Below, piece after piece: positions 41,381 through 47,513 of a stretch of 47,513 nucleotides of DNA (position 1 is its first letter; each line of letters begins with the position of its first letter). The stretch lies in contig JAFUIW010000028.1 of the NCBI GenBank assembly GCA_017473945.1, positions 1 to 47,513 of the forward strand, in the 5' to 3' direction. Made by a program: the position numbers and the translations under genes. The notes below the pieces were generated by a model. The model saw only the letters and a list, made by a program, of their open reading frames with translations, was not told where the DNA came from and made no database searches. This stretch comes from Methanobrevibacter sp. GTDB lineage: Archaea > Methanobacteriota > Methanobacteria > Methanobacteriales > Methanobacteriaceae.

Positions 41381-41518
41381 ATGGAAACTACTAAATTAAT
41401 TATTGAAATGCCAAAAGAGTTAAAAACAGAGCTAAATTTGATAGCAGTAAAAAAAGGCACAACAATGAAAAACATTGTTACACAATTAATACAAGATTAT
41501 GTTGAAGAAAATAAATAA
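41381..41518 (+). CDS. Ribbon-helix-helix (CopG/Arc-like) repressor candidate, 45 residues
   Basis: Rightward gene ATG 41381, RBS TTTTTTGGAGTGATTAAAT, TATA box TTTATATATA at 41322-41331. The product METTKLIIEMPKELKTELNL... has strand TTKLIIEM, helix KELKTELNLIAVKKG, turn, and helix TMKNIVTQLIQDYVEEN, the classical RHH plan with the G-T-T-M-K turn. It is one of only two rightward coding frames of substance and sits divergently from the early operon, next to the integrase. It is the best candidate for a lysogeny repressor. Confidence 0.8.
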   Translation: METTKLIIEMPKELKTELNLIAVKKGTTMKNIVTQLIQDYVEENK

Positions 41519-41523
41519 AAATA

Positions 41524-41594
41524 ATAACTCAGTTTAAATCTAAATTGTAGTAAGTTATATATACTATCTACCATATAAATTTAAACTGGGTTAT
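41524..41594. promoter_or_regulatory. Long hairpin downstream of the RHH gene
   Basis: ATAACTCAGTTTAAAT (41524-41539) pairs with ATTTAAACTGGGTTAT (41579-41594), allowing one G-U pair. The loop holds TTATATATACTAT, also found in the RHH promoter. It could end rightward RHH transcription or act as an operator with a second promoter. Confidence 0.55.
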
Positions 41595-41623
41595 ATTAGT
41601 ATTATTAAAAAATTCTTAAACAT
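41591..41623 (-). promoter_or_regulatory. Repeated translation leader with 10-codon peptide
   Basis: AAACAAGTGACCAAAAATG starts a 10-codon peptide (MFKNFLIILI) reading toward the RHH gene, antisense to it. Together with copies at 41038, 41187, 34900 and 29536 it forms a recurrent start module. The remaining stretch to 41839 is AT-rich without a gene. Confidence 0.4.
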
Positions 41624-41839
41624 TTTTGGTCACTTGTTTACTTCTTTTTTATAAATACCATTTATAACCCATTTCATAACAATATAACATATTTATAAAA
41701 TGCCATATTTTTTTTACATTCCTAATAAATCTAATTCTTAAATATTAACCTCCCCAATCAAATACTTAATTCCATTTATTATATTTGAAATTACTAATAT
41801 AAAAAAATATAAAGAGAGAGCATTTGATAAGTAATATTT

Positions 41840-43192
41840 TCACTTTTCAAAATCACCTAACCAACTACCCATATTCTCAATAACTTCTTCTAACTTATCA
41901 ATTTTATCCAATTTAGATTTTAACTTCTGATTTTCCACTTCTAAATTATTAATTCTATCTTCCATCTGTTTACGAACTTCTGAAGTATACACTTTAACCT
42001 CAGTTTTTTCCAAGCTAAAATCATCAATAGCAGACATATATGTTTCTCTCACATTTTCAATATCCTGCTTAATATAACTACTATCTGTTGAAACTGGACT
42101 CACATGCCCTTCCATTAGTGTGCAAATTCTTAAATCGCCACAATTTTTAGCAATTGTAGTCTCAAAAAACTTCCGACAGGCATGAGCATGGAATTTAGGT
42201 ATCTTTGCAACTTCCTTGTCGAAATCTTCCTCAGACAACTCTCCTTTGCTAATTGCTTCTTTGATTTTCAATATACGCCATTCTCTTAACTTCTTGTTTT
42301 TCTGCCAAAACTGACTAGCAGTTGGATTTGGATTTAAAGGTTCAACATACATTGATTTTTGAGAACCAAACAATGCATCTGTTTTAGAAATAACTTTCTC
42401 TACACCATATTTCTTTTTTGCATATGGAATATACTCATTCTTGATTTTGCGAAGATGTTGTAAAATAAAGTTGCTGCTTTCTGGATCATTAAAAGTTAAA
42501 CATGGAATTTGGAATTTTCGTGTTTTTTGTGGATGGAAATACCATGTTCCAATCATGTCTGCAGGTGCATTATCAATAAAATCATTGACATCAACACAGT
42601 TATGGTATTCCTGTGTTGCTTTCATGAAGTCACCAATGGTAAGGTTTAATGCGTCAGATATTCTCATTCCAGAACTCATGAGAAATTTTATTAAACTAGC
42701 ATGTATTAACGGTGAATCATTTAGAATGTATTTAAAATCTTCTTTGGTTAAGAGATACCATTTTTTAGCGTCTTTTTTCAATGAATCTCTGTTTGGTAAT
42801 GTGATATTGTAATATTTTAAAAAAGTGTTGATTAATGTGAGGTTTTGGTTAATTGTGGTGTTGCTGTTTCCTTTGTTTTTGCAGTAAGTTACATAATTGT
42901 CAAGATAGAGTTTTATTTTTGAATCTGGACTGTTGACGTCAAATTGGATTAGTTGTTTTTCGATGATTTGGTTTCCGTTTTCATCTGTTCCATGTTGGAT
43001 GATTTTTTCTATTACTCTGTCTTGTTGTGTTTTGCAGTCAGATATTATTTTTTCCAGTGTGGTGTTTGCAGATGTTGCAAATTTTGTTAGTATTTTTTCG
43101 TAATTGTATTTGCTTTTGTCTGTTATGTTATGTTTACTTGAAATAAAATTGTTGTAAAATATATCTTCAGTTACTTTATACATGTAGGTCAC
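41840..43192 (-). CDS. int: Tyrosine recombinase/integrase
   Basis: 450 residues. Core-binding SAM-like domain around residues 75-145 (VTYCKNKGNSNTTINQNLTLINTFLKYY). Catalytic domain: first Arg in MSSGMRISDALNL, HxxR in FHAHACRKFFE, His in LMEGHVSPVSTDSSY and the Tyr nucleophile in SYIKQD. A C-terminal coiled coil (about 405-440) is an addition. Starts behind GGTGACCTAC. Likely the viral integrase; action on the adhesin inversion sites is possible but unproven. Confidence 0.88.
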   Translation of the reverse strand: MTYMYKVTEDIFYNNFISSKHNITDKSKYNYEKILTKFATSANTTLEKIISDCKTQQDRVIEKIIQHGTDENGNQIIEKQLIQFDVNSPDSKIKLYLDNYVTYCKNKGNSNTTINQNLTLINTFLKYYNITLPNRDSLKKDAKKWYLLTKEDFKYILNDSPLIHASLIKFLMSSGMRISDALNLTIGDFMKATQEYHNCVDVNDFIDNAPADMIGTWYFHPQKTRKFQIPCLTFNDPESSNFILQHLRKIKNEYIPYAKKKYGVEKVISKTDALFGSQKSMYVEPLNPNPTASQFWQKNKKLREWRILKIKEAISKGELSEEDFDKEVAKIPKFHAHACRKFFETTIAKNCGDLRICTLMEGHVSPVSTDSSYIKQDIENVRETYMSAIDDFSLEKTEVKVYTSEVRKQMEDRINNLEVENQKLKSKLDKIDKLEEVIENMGSWLGDFEK

Positions 43193-43522
43193 CGTTTTTA
43201 GTGTTTGTTTGAAGATATATTTAAGTATTTTATATTGTTTTGTTTATTGAGAAGAATTTTCACCATATTATGTGTTCTAGAGGAAAGTATTTTACTTTTC
43301 TTTTTTTATTTTTTTATGTTTTGTTATTTATGTTGCTTTTTGATAAAAATAAATGTTTGTATAGTTTAAAACGAACAAAAAAATAAGGAATAGAAATGGA
43401 GCATTTGAAGAGTAAAAATATTTTTTTTATATCCTTGTTAGTTTATTTTAACAACAAACAACAAAATAATAAATCAAGGTGCATATAAAAAAGAATATTT
43501 TTTCATAGGTTCTAATATAAAA
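43193..43522. other. Long leader region upstream of the integrase
   Basis: No gene in about 330 bases. It holds the second copy of the GGTGCATATAAAAAA repeat (43479-43511) and GAGCATTTGA (43398), which recurs just behind the integrase gene at 41818. The rest is A/T runs. A leftward promoter in the repeat would give a leader of about 270 bases. Confidence 0.5.
43479..43511. repeat. Promoter-like repeat copy 2
   Basis: GGTGCATATAAAAAAG, a variable AT stretch, TTTCATAGGTT; nearly the same as 27193-27225. Rightward transcription from its TATA would run straight into the hairpin at 43523-43556. Confidence 0.6.
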
Positions 43523-43556
43523 AAAAGGGAAACCCAAATAACTGGATTTCCCTTTT
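43523..43556 (-). terminator. Strong terminator after the accessory operon
   Basis: AAAAGGGAAA (43523-43532) and TTTCCCTTTT (43547-43556) form a perfect 10-bp stem. In the leftward direction the stem is followed by a run of T. It ends the 45457-43572 unit before the integrase leader. Confidence 0.8.
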
Positions 43557-43571
43557 AACCATTCTCTACTT

Positions 43572-43874
43572 TTATTTAATTCTTTTGGACTTGTTTCTAA
43601 TTCTACTATTCAAGAAATATCTAATAACTAAAAACAGGACAATAAACACAATAGTTCCAATTGTAAATCCAAATGTTGCAAAACAAATCGGATACAATAC
43701 AATAACAACTATCACATAAATTAACCATTTTCCAGCACCTGCGGAGAAATCACCACCATAATAACTACTTTTAGCAGCTCTCATTTTATTACCACATTTT
43801 GGACAATGATAAACTCCTGGTTCTTCTTCACTTGAATATCCACAGTCATCACAGATATAATTTCTATATGCCAT
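43572..43874 (-). CDS. Zinc-ribbon membrane protein
   Basis: About 100 residues from MAYRNYICDDCGYSS (ATG 43874 behind GGTGACTATTAAA). Zinc ribbon CDDCG...YHCPKCGNKM (about 8-33), then two membrane helices (WLIYVIVVIVLYPICFATFG and FTIGTIVFIVLFLVIRYFL) and a basic tail. Last gene of the accessory unit. Could be a surface or superinfection-exclusion type protein; that is only inferred from location. Confidence 0.65.
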   Translation of the reverse strand: MAYRNYICDDCGYSSEEEPGVYHCPKCGNKMRAAKSSYYGGDFSAGAGKWLIYVIVVIVLYPICFATFGFTIGTIVFIVLFLVIRYFLNSRIRNKSKRIK

Positions 43875-43882
43875 TTTAATAG

Positions 43883-44299
43883 TCACCTTTTTTTTACTTT
43901 TCCTAATGTTGATTCTATCAATTCTTTCTCCATTTCTCTATCATATTCAGTTTCAACTTCAATATTAGCCAATCTTTCATCTACAGATAAAAATTCACTT
44001 CTAATTTCTTCTTTTTCTAAATCTACAACCAATTTCATATTTTTATTAAACCACCATTCCGCAAGAGTAAAAGAAACATCATTTTCCCTAGCAATCTGCC
44101 TAATAATTTCCTCCCTTGCTTTTTTAATATGCTCATCAATTTCTGCTTGTAATCTTAACATGAAGAAACCCATCTTATTTGAATCATCAATGTCAATAAC
44201 ATACTCTTGACTAACATCTCTAATATTACACCCTTTAAAATTTTCTTCACAAAATTCAGCATTAGATTTACGAATTTTTTCATAAGGAGTTTCTAACAT
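43883..44299 (-). CDS. Hypothetical protein of accessory unit, 138 residues
   Basis: Helical, charged protein: LQAEIDEHIKKAREEIIRQIARENDVSFTLAEWWFNKNMKL in the centre and an acidic C-terminal half. Overlaps the upstream gene by 7 bases. No family recognised. Confidence 0.6.
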   Translation of the reverse strand: MLETPYEKIRKSNAEFCEENFKGCNIRDVSQEYVIDIDDSNKMGFFMLRLQAEIDEHIKKAREEIIRQIARENDVSFTLAEWWFNKNMKLVVDLEKEEIRSEFLSVDERLANIEVETEYDREMEKELIESTLGKVKKR

Positions 44300-44550
44300 A
44301 TGAATTCCTCTACTTTTTCCTGGTAATCAACATCACTACCACAATATTCTACTGAAATAATTTCAGACAAAACAAATGTTTCCTTAACAGGCTTATTAGC
44401 ATTATCAACTTCAAATATATGTTCTCGGTAAAATCCTTTAATTAACTGTTGTTTATCCTCATCAAAAATGATGATTTTTCTATCAAAATTAGAAATAGTA
44501 TAATTAATATTTTCATCTTTATCTGGATTAATCACAATTATAATATCCAT
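44293..44550 (-). CDS. Hypothetical protein of accessory unit, about 85 residues
   Basis: Starts MDIIIVINPDKDENINYTIS; ATG 44550 behind GGTGAAA (the longer frame would use TTG). Beta-rich with YREHIFEVDNANKPVKETFVLSEIISVEY. No family recognised. Confidence 0.55.
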   Translation of the reverse strand: MDIIIVINPDKDENINYTISNFDRKIIIFDEDKQQLIKGFYREHIFEVDNANKPVKETFVLSEIISVEYCGSDVDYQEKVEEFIC

Positions 44551-44552
44551 TT

Positions 44553-45035
44553 TCACCAAACCTCCGTCTTTTTTTTAAAGTTAAAAATTGGAACTTCGAC
44601 AGTAACTGTTCCATCAAACAGTTTATTATTATATGATGGCAAATCTGCACAGACAGCAGGTGAACGATAGTTTCCAATAACCTTTTTTAAATTCAAATCA
44701 AATAACATATTATTAACTTCTATTCTGCTATACTCTTTTTTATTTTCATATCTGTTAGGATAATATTTCTTATATTCATTTAACAGTTTGTTTAAATCCC
44801 ATTCTTCATTGTTGAAACATTGATTATTCGATAATGATATGTTTTCATATTTTGGATTTGACATTATTTTAGCAATATCATATTCCATTTCAAGTATTGT
44901 GCTTTCACACATGGCCTGTCCAATATATTTATCCTGCACCTTTTTCATTTCTTCGAGGAAAGAATTAATAATATCCTCATCAGTATTGCCTATATCTATA
45001 TTGAAATCAAGGTCATATTTAGCATCAATTCTCAT
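44553..45035 (-). CDS. Hypothetical protein of accessory unit, about 160 residues
   Basis: Starts MRIDAKYDLDFNIDIGNTDE (ATG 45035 behind GGTGATTATT). Helical middle, then a short segment IGNYRSPAVCADLPSYNNKLFDGTVTVEVPIF. No family recognised. It is the largest protein of the unit. Confidence 0.6.
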   Translation of the reverse strand: MRIDAKYDLDFNIDIGNTDEDIINSFLEEMKKVQDKYIGQAMCESTILEMEYDIAKIMSNPKYENISLSNNQCFNNEEWDLNKLLNEYKKYYPNRYENKKEYSRIEVNNMLFDLNLKKVIGNYRSPAVCADLPSYNNKLFDGTVTVEVPIFNFKKKTEVW

Positions 45036-45062
45036 AATAATCACCTGTTTATTCCTTTTTTC

Positions 45063-45299
45063 CTAATATTTCTCTCCTTTTAATTCTTTGATAATTTCCC
45101 TTCGTTTTCTCAGAACTTCTTCAGGTGGTTCTCTATCCCAACAGTTTAACGCCCTTCTTCGCAATAACTGTTCTTCACGCATATGTTGATTTGCAGTATA
45201 AGACGCATATTTTTGAGCTTTAATCCATTTTTTTATGAATCTACTAGCTTCACTACCCTCATTAAAAATGTCAATTCCTTTAACTTTTTTACATTCCAT
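45063..45299 (-). CDS. Hypothetical protein of accessory unit, about 78 residues
   Basis: Starts MECKKVKGIDIFNEGSEASR (ATG 45299 behind GGTGACCTTA). Strongly basic, helical (HMREEQLLRRRALNCWDREP; EVLRKRREIIKELKG), so possibly nucleic-acid binding. Function unknown. Confidence 0.6.
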   Translation of the reverse strand: MECKKVKGIDIFNEGSEASRFIKKWIKAQKYASYTANQHMREEQLLRRRALNCWDREPPEEVLRKRREIIKELKGEKY

Positions 45300-45304
45300 T
45301 AAGG

Positions 45305-45457
45305 TCACCTTGATTTTAAAATAATTTTTTTACCCGAAATGTCAATTTCAATTTTATCTGATATAGGACGTACCGTATGATCATCTTGAAATTCAACCTC
45401 ATAATCTCCAGGTAATTTATCTAAAATACTTTTCATTGTTGCAACATCTAGAATCAT
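45305..45457 (-). CDS. First gene of accessory unit, 50 residues
   Basis: MILDVATMKSILDKLPGDYE..., beta-rich with a basic end. Its stop codon lies within the RBS of the next gene. A TATA box (TTTTATAATATTAAA, about 45471-45485) lies only about 20-30 bases before the ATG, so the transcript is probably leaderless or nearly so; no RBS is visible. Confidence 0.6.
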   Translation of the reverse strand: MILDVATMKSILDKLPGDYEVEFQDDHTVRPISDKIEIDISGKKIILKSR

Positions 45458-45506
45458 ATGATTATATTATGAATTTAATATTATAAAAAAACTTTTAAAA
45501 AAAAAT

Positions 45507-45553
45507 AATCCCCACATCTTTTTATGGGAAATCCATAAAAAAACATAGGGATT
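45507..45553 (-). terminator. Terminator ending the right-hand operon
   Basis: Inner stem TTTTTATGG/CCATAAAAA (9 bp) and outer stem AATCCC/GGGATT separated by an internal loop. In the leftward direction it is followed by ATTTTTTTTT. It lies between the 45757 gene and the promoter of the accessory unit. The remainder of 45554-45756 is AT-rich and shows no gene. Confidence 0.75.
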
Positions 45554-45756
45554 GATACAATTTTTACTAAAATTATTGATTTTTTGGAAAAAAATAGTGA
45601 GTTATATAAAATTTCATTTTTAGTTAAAAACGTATTTTGGTGAATTAATTTAAAAATTTTTTTTTACAAGTATTATTTTCACATTCTCTGCTACTTCTAA
45701 CACTTGGCTTTTTCCTTAATCAAAACTTTAATAAAAATGTAAGAATTAAATTTTCT

Positions 45757-46020
45757 CTATTGAATACTAAATGATGTAATTGAAGATAATGCAACTTTAT
45801 AATAAAATCGTAGATTATCCTTTTGCAAATATACATAACATAACTCATTTTTCATCATTAAACAAATTTGAGTTATAGGTTCATATACTTCAGAATCAAT
45901 ATCTACAGTTACTGAAGAACCACTGTATGTGATGATGTCACCATAACCTGTATTTGATGATTTGACTTGTCTTTTCAAATTACTACTATCTAAAATTTTA
46001 ATCAATTGTGGCAATTCCAT
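45757..46020 (-). CDS. Hypothetical protein, 87 residues
   Basis: Starts MELPQLIKILDSSNLKRQVK; then beta-rich with VTVDIDSEVYEPITQICLMM. Last gene before the terminator region. No family recognised. Confidence 0.6.
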   Translation of the reverse strand: MELPQLIKILDSSNLKRQVKSSNTGYGDIITYSGSSVTVDIDSEVYEPITQICLMMKNELCYVYLQKDNLRFYYKVALSSITSFSIQ

Positions 46021-46024
46021 AATA

Positions 46025-46195
46025 TTACATCTCGTCTTTTATTTTTCTGATTTCATGTTCAATTGCATCAGCATATTTAGTGTATCCTTTTTCCATGTAT
46101 AACTCATAATCTTTTTTCAGAGCTTTAATTTGTTCTCTTTTAAGATTCCTAACATGAGTTTCTTCCAATACTTTTTTTTCTTTTTCTGATAACAT
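46025..46195 (-). CDS. Small helical protein, 56 residues
   Basis: MLSEKEKKVLEETHVRNLKR..., strongly charged helices. Lies 3 bases after the endoisopeptidase gene. Function unknown. Confidence 0.6.
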   Translation of the reverse strand: MLSEKEKKVLEETHVRNLKREQIKALKKDYELYMEKGYTKYADAIEHEIRKIKDEM

Positions 46196-46198
46196 ATT

Positions 46199-47059
46199 TT
46201 ACATGTCTCCAGTATCGTTTACCATCCATGCATCATTAATGTTTGTAATGCTGATTACACTTGCACAGATTATGCTGCCTAATGGTTTTTCTCTTGCAGC
46301 TGCACTTGCATCTATATTAACCCATTTGCCATTCAGTTTAATTTGAGTCCAAACATGACCGTATTGCCCATCACTGCATTGTATTAATCCACGCACAATA
46401 CGGACAGTATAACCCATCTCCTTAAGAGTATGATACATTACTTGATTTAAATCAACACAATTCCCTTTTTTACGATTTAATGTTTCAGATTGAGTTTGTT
46501 TATCCTCATAATAGAAATCATAGTAAAAGAATTTCACAAAGACATTGTAAACATCTTTATATGTTTTAATTGCAGTTTTACTGATGTTTTGAAGTTTGCT
46601 GACAAGAGTACCTGCTTGACTTGCTTTTGTATAGAATACTGCATTTGCAAACCAACAAGTAGAGGGGAGTTTTTTTCCATTGTTATTATACCATGCAATG
46701 ATTTTACTGAAAGCATAATTAGCCAAACGTACAGATATTTTTTCTTTACCCCAACCAATATAGTTAGGAGCTTTAACATTTGTCTTAAACCAAGTTAACA
46801 CTTTACTTGCTACTTTAAGATAATCATCCTTTTCAAGATTTTCATAAATTCCACTTCCAGTACAGTCTTTACAATTGACAATTTGTCCAGGAATAACTAC
46901 ATCTTTTCCAGGATTTTTCACAGCTTTTGACATTACATATAATGTTTCACCTGCATTTAATCCTTCAATGTTTTTTCCTTTTTGGTTTTTTTCCACATAT
47001 GCTTTAATTGTTTTCGCATTACTTACAATATCTTTCCATTTTACAGTTTTATTAGTCAT
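46199..47059 (-). CDS. Pseudomurein endoisopeptidase (PeiW/PeiP-like lysis enzyme)
   Basis: 286 residues. N-terminal pseudomurein-binding repeats: about 8-50 (VSNAKTIKAYVEKNQKGKNI; LNAGETLYVMSKAVKN) and about 78-130 (ASKVLTWFKTNVKAPNYIGW; VRLANYAFSKIIAWYNNNGK). C-terminal transglutaminase-like C71 peptidase with Cys in KKGNCVDLNQVMY, His in QYGHVWTQIKLNG and Asp in WVNIDASAAA. Cleaves the isopeptide bond in pseudomurein peptides to release progeny. This ties the host to Methanobacteriales. No secretion signal, so a holin or similar route is expected. Confidence 0.92.
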   Translation of the reverse strand: MTNKTVKWKDIVSNAKTIKAYVEKNQKGKNIEGLNAGETLYVMSKAVKNPGKDVVIPGQIVNCKDCTGSGIYENLEKDDYLKVASKVLTWFKTNVKAPNYIGWGKEKISVRLANYAFSKIIAWYNNNGKKLPSTCWFANAVFYTKASQAGTLVSKLQNISKTAIKTYKDVYNVFVKFFYYDFYYEDKQTQSETLNRKKGNCVDLNQVMYHTLKEMGYTVRIVRGLIQCSDGQYGHVWTQIKLNGKWVNIDASAAAREKPLGSIICASVISITNINDAWMVNDTGDM

Positions 47060-47226
47060 AATATCACATCAAATCTTTTTAAAATTTCTTTTTCTTCGCT
47101 GTCTAATTCTTTCCATTTGCCTTGATATTCAAAAGCTTCACCCATCGTTGGAGCTTCTAACATCTTTGACTCATAACCTTTTTTTAATAATTGAATTTCT
47201 TTCAATCTTTTATTGTCTTGATTCAT
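47056..47226 (-). CDS. Small helical protein, 56 residues
   Basis: MNQDNKRLKEIQLLKKGYES..., charged helical protein whose stop overlaps the endoisopeptidase start (ATGA). Resembles in style the small gene on the other side of the enzyme (46025-46195). Function unknown. Confidence 0.6.
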   Translation of the reverse strand: MNQDNKRLKEIQLLKKGYESKMLEAPTMGEAFEYQGKWKELDSEEKEILKRFDVIL

Positions 47227-47237
47227 AATTTATAACC

Positions 47238-47498
47238 TCAAACACATATTACAAAAGGTTTATTTATTTTTCCTTCTAAAAAAATCACAATTGCAGTTTT
47301 ACCAACAGTATTATTTCCCATTAATGGAACAGTTTTCATTTCATCTCCCGTTTCAGTTTTTATATCAACAAAATTTGAATCTGAATAATTTTTTGTGATT
47401 GTGCATTTTTCTGGTGCGGGATTGTTGTTTGCTATATTTTCAATCATTGTTTCGATTTCTTCGGCGAATGTTTTTTCAGCCAAAATTATCACATCCAT
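47238..47498 (-). CDS. Small beta-barrel-like tail/baseplate protein
   Basis: 86 residues: a helical start, then NNNPAPEKCTITKNYSDSNFVDIKTETGDEMKTVPLMGNN followed by VGKTAIVIFLEGKINKPFVICV. The closing pattern (VIFLEGxxxxPxVI) is frequent in small phage baseplate or spike-associated proteins. It suggests tail genes extend beyond the right end of the window. Tentative. Confidence 0.55.
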   Translation of the reverse strand: MDVIILAEKTFAEEIETMIENIANNNPAPEKCTITKNYSDSNFVDIKTETGDEMKTVPLMGNNTVGKTAIVIFLEGKINKPFVICV

Positions 47499-47513
47499 TA
47501 TAATTATTGAAAA

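Overview
This window is a tailed archaeal virus or provirus of a pseudomurein-walled methanogen (order Methanobacteriales; Methanobrevibacter or Methanosphaera are the likeliest hosts). The evidence is the strongly AT-rich DNA, archaeal-type TATA boxes, a virus-encoded MCM helicase, a pseudomurein endoisopeptidase with pseudomurein-binding repeats, methanogen adhesin-like beta-helix and Ig-like tail fibres, and a complete HK97-type head plus contractile-tail gene set. Almost every gene reads leftward (minus strand). The only rightward coding units I can support are a silent adhesin tip cassette at 82-552 and a 45-residue ribbon-helix-helix regulator at 41381-41518. The window starts and ends inside viral sequence, so attachment sites and any genes beyond the ends are not visible.

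Layout, in transcription order from right to left. (1) 47498-45757: a small tail-type protein, the pseudomurein endoisopeptidase and small proteins, ended by a hairpin/T-run terminator at 45507-45553. (2) 45457-43572: six unknown genes with their own near-leaderless promoter, ended by a terminator at 43523-43556; this is a candidate lysogeny/accessory module beside the integrase. (3) 43192-41840: tyrosine integrase. (4) 41600-41040: a control region with a rightward RHH regulator and a leftward early promoter overlapping a palindromic operator. (5) 41038-28101: the early operon, with a Sak4-like RecA-fold ATPase, a probable ssDNA-binding protein, MCM helicase, an RHH protein behind a four-copy 9-bp operator array, two AP2/HNH-type DNA-binding proteins, a 2[4Fe-4S] ferredoxin, an ASCH protein, an ERCC4-type nuclease and many very small, often Cys-rich proteins. 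(6) A structured 0.9 kb non-coding region at 27165-28100. (7) 27164-22446: dCTP deaminase, a thymidylate-kinase-like protein with an added zinc motif, holin-like proteins, small and large terminase. (8) A 0.54 kb non-coding region with nested inverted repeats. (9) 21901-549: portal, MuF-like protein, protease-scaffold, major capsid, connectors, sheath, tube, chaperone, tape measure, three hub/baseplate proteins each carrying a wall-related domain, baseplate wedge genes and the variable adhesins.

The most interesting signals are: (a) two adhesin tip cassettes arranged tail to tail, whose 5' boundaries share an 18-bp inverted repeat in matching reading frame, so inversion of 88-1031 would exchange receptor-binding tips; (b) a single in-frame UGA splitting the main fibre; (c) a CCC.UGA +1 'shifty stop' that would append an Ig-like domain to the capsid protein; (d) a canonical TTTGGGG -1 frameshift in the tail chaperone gene; (e) a virus-encoded ferredoxin; (f) two regulatory loci with visible operators. 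Functions rest on reading motifs by eye; no database search was possible.
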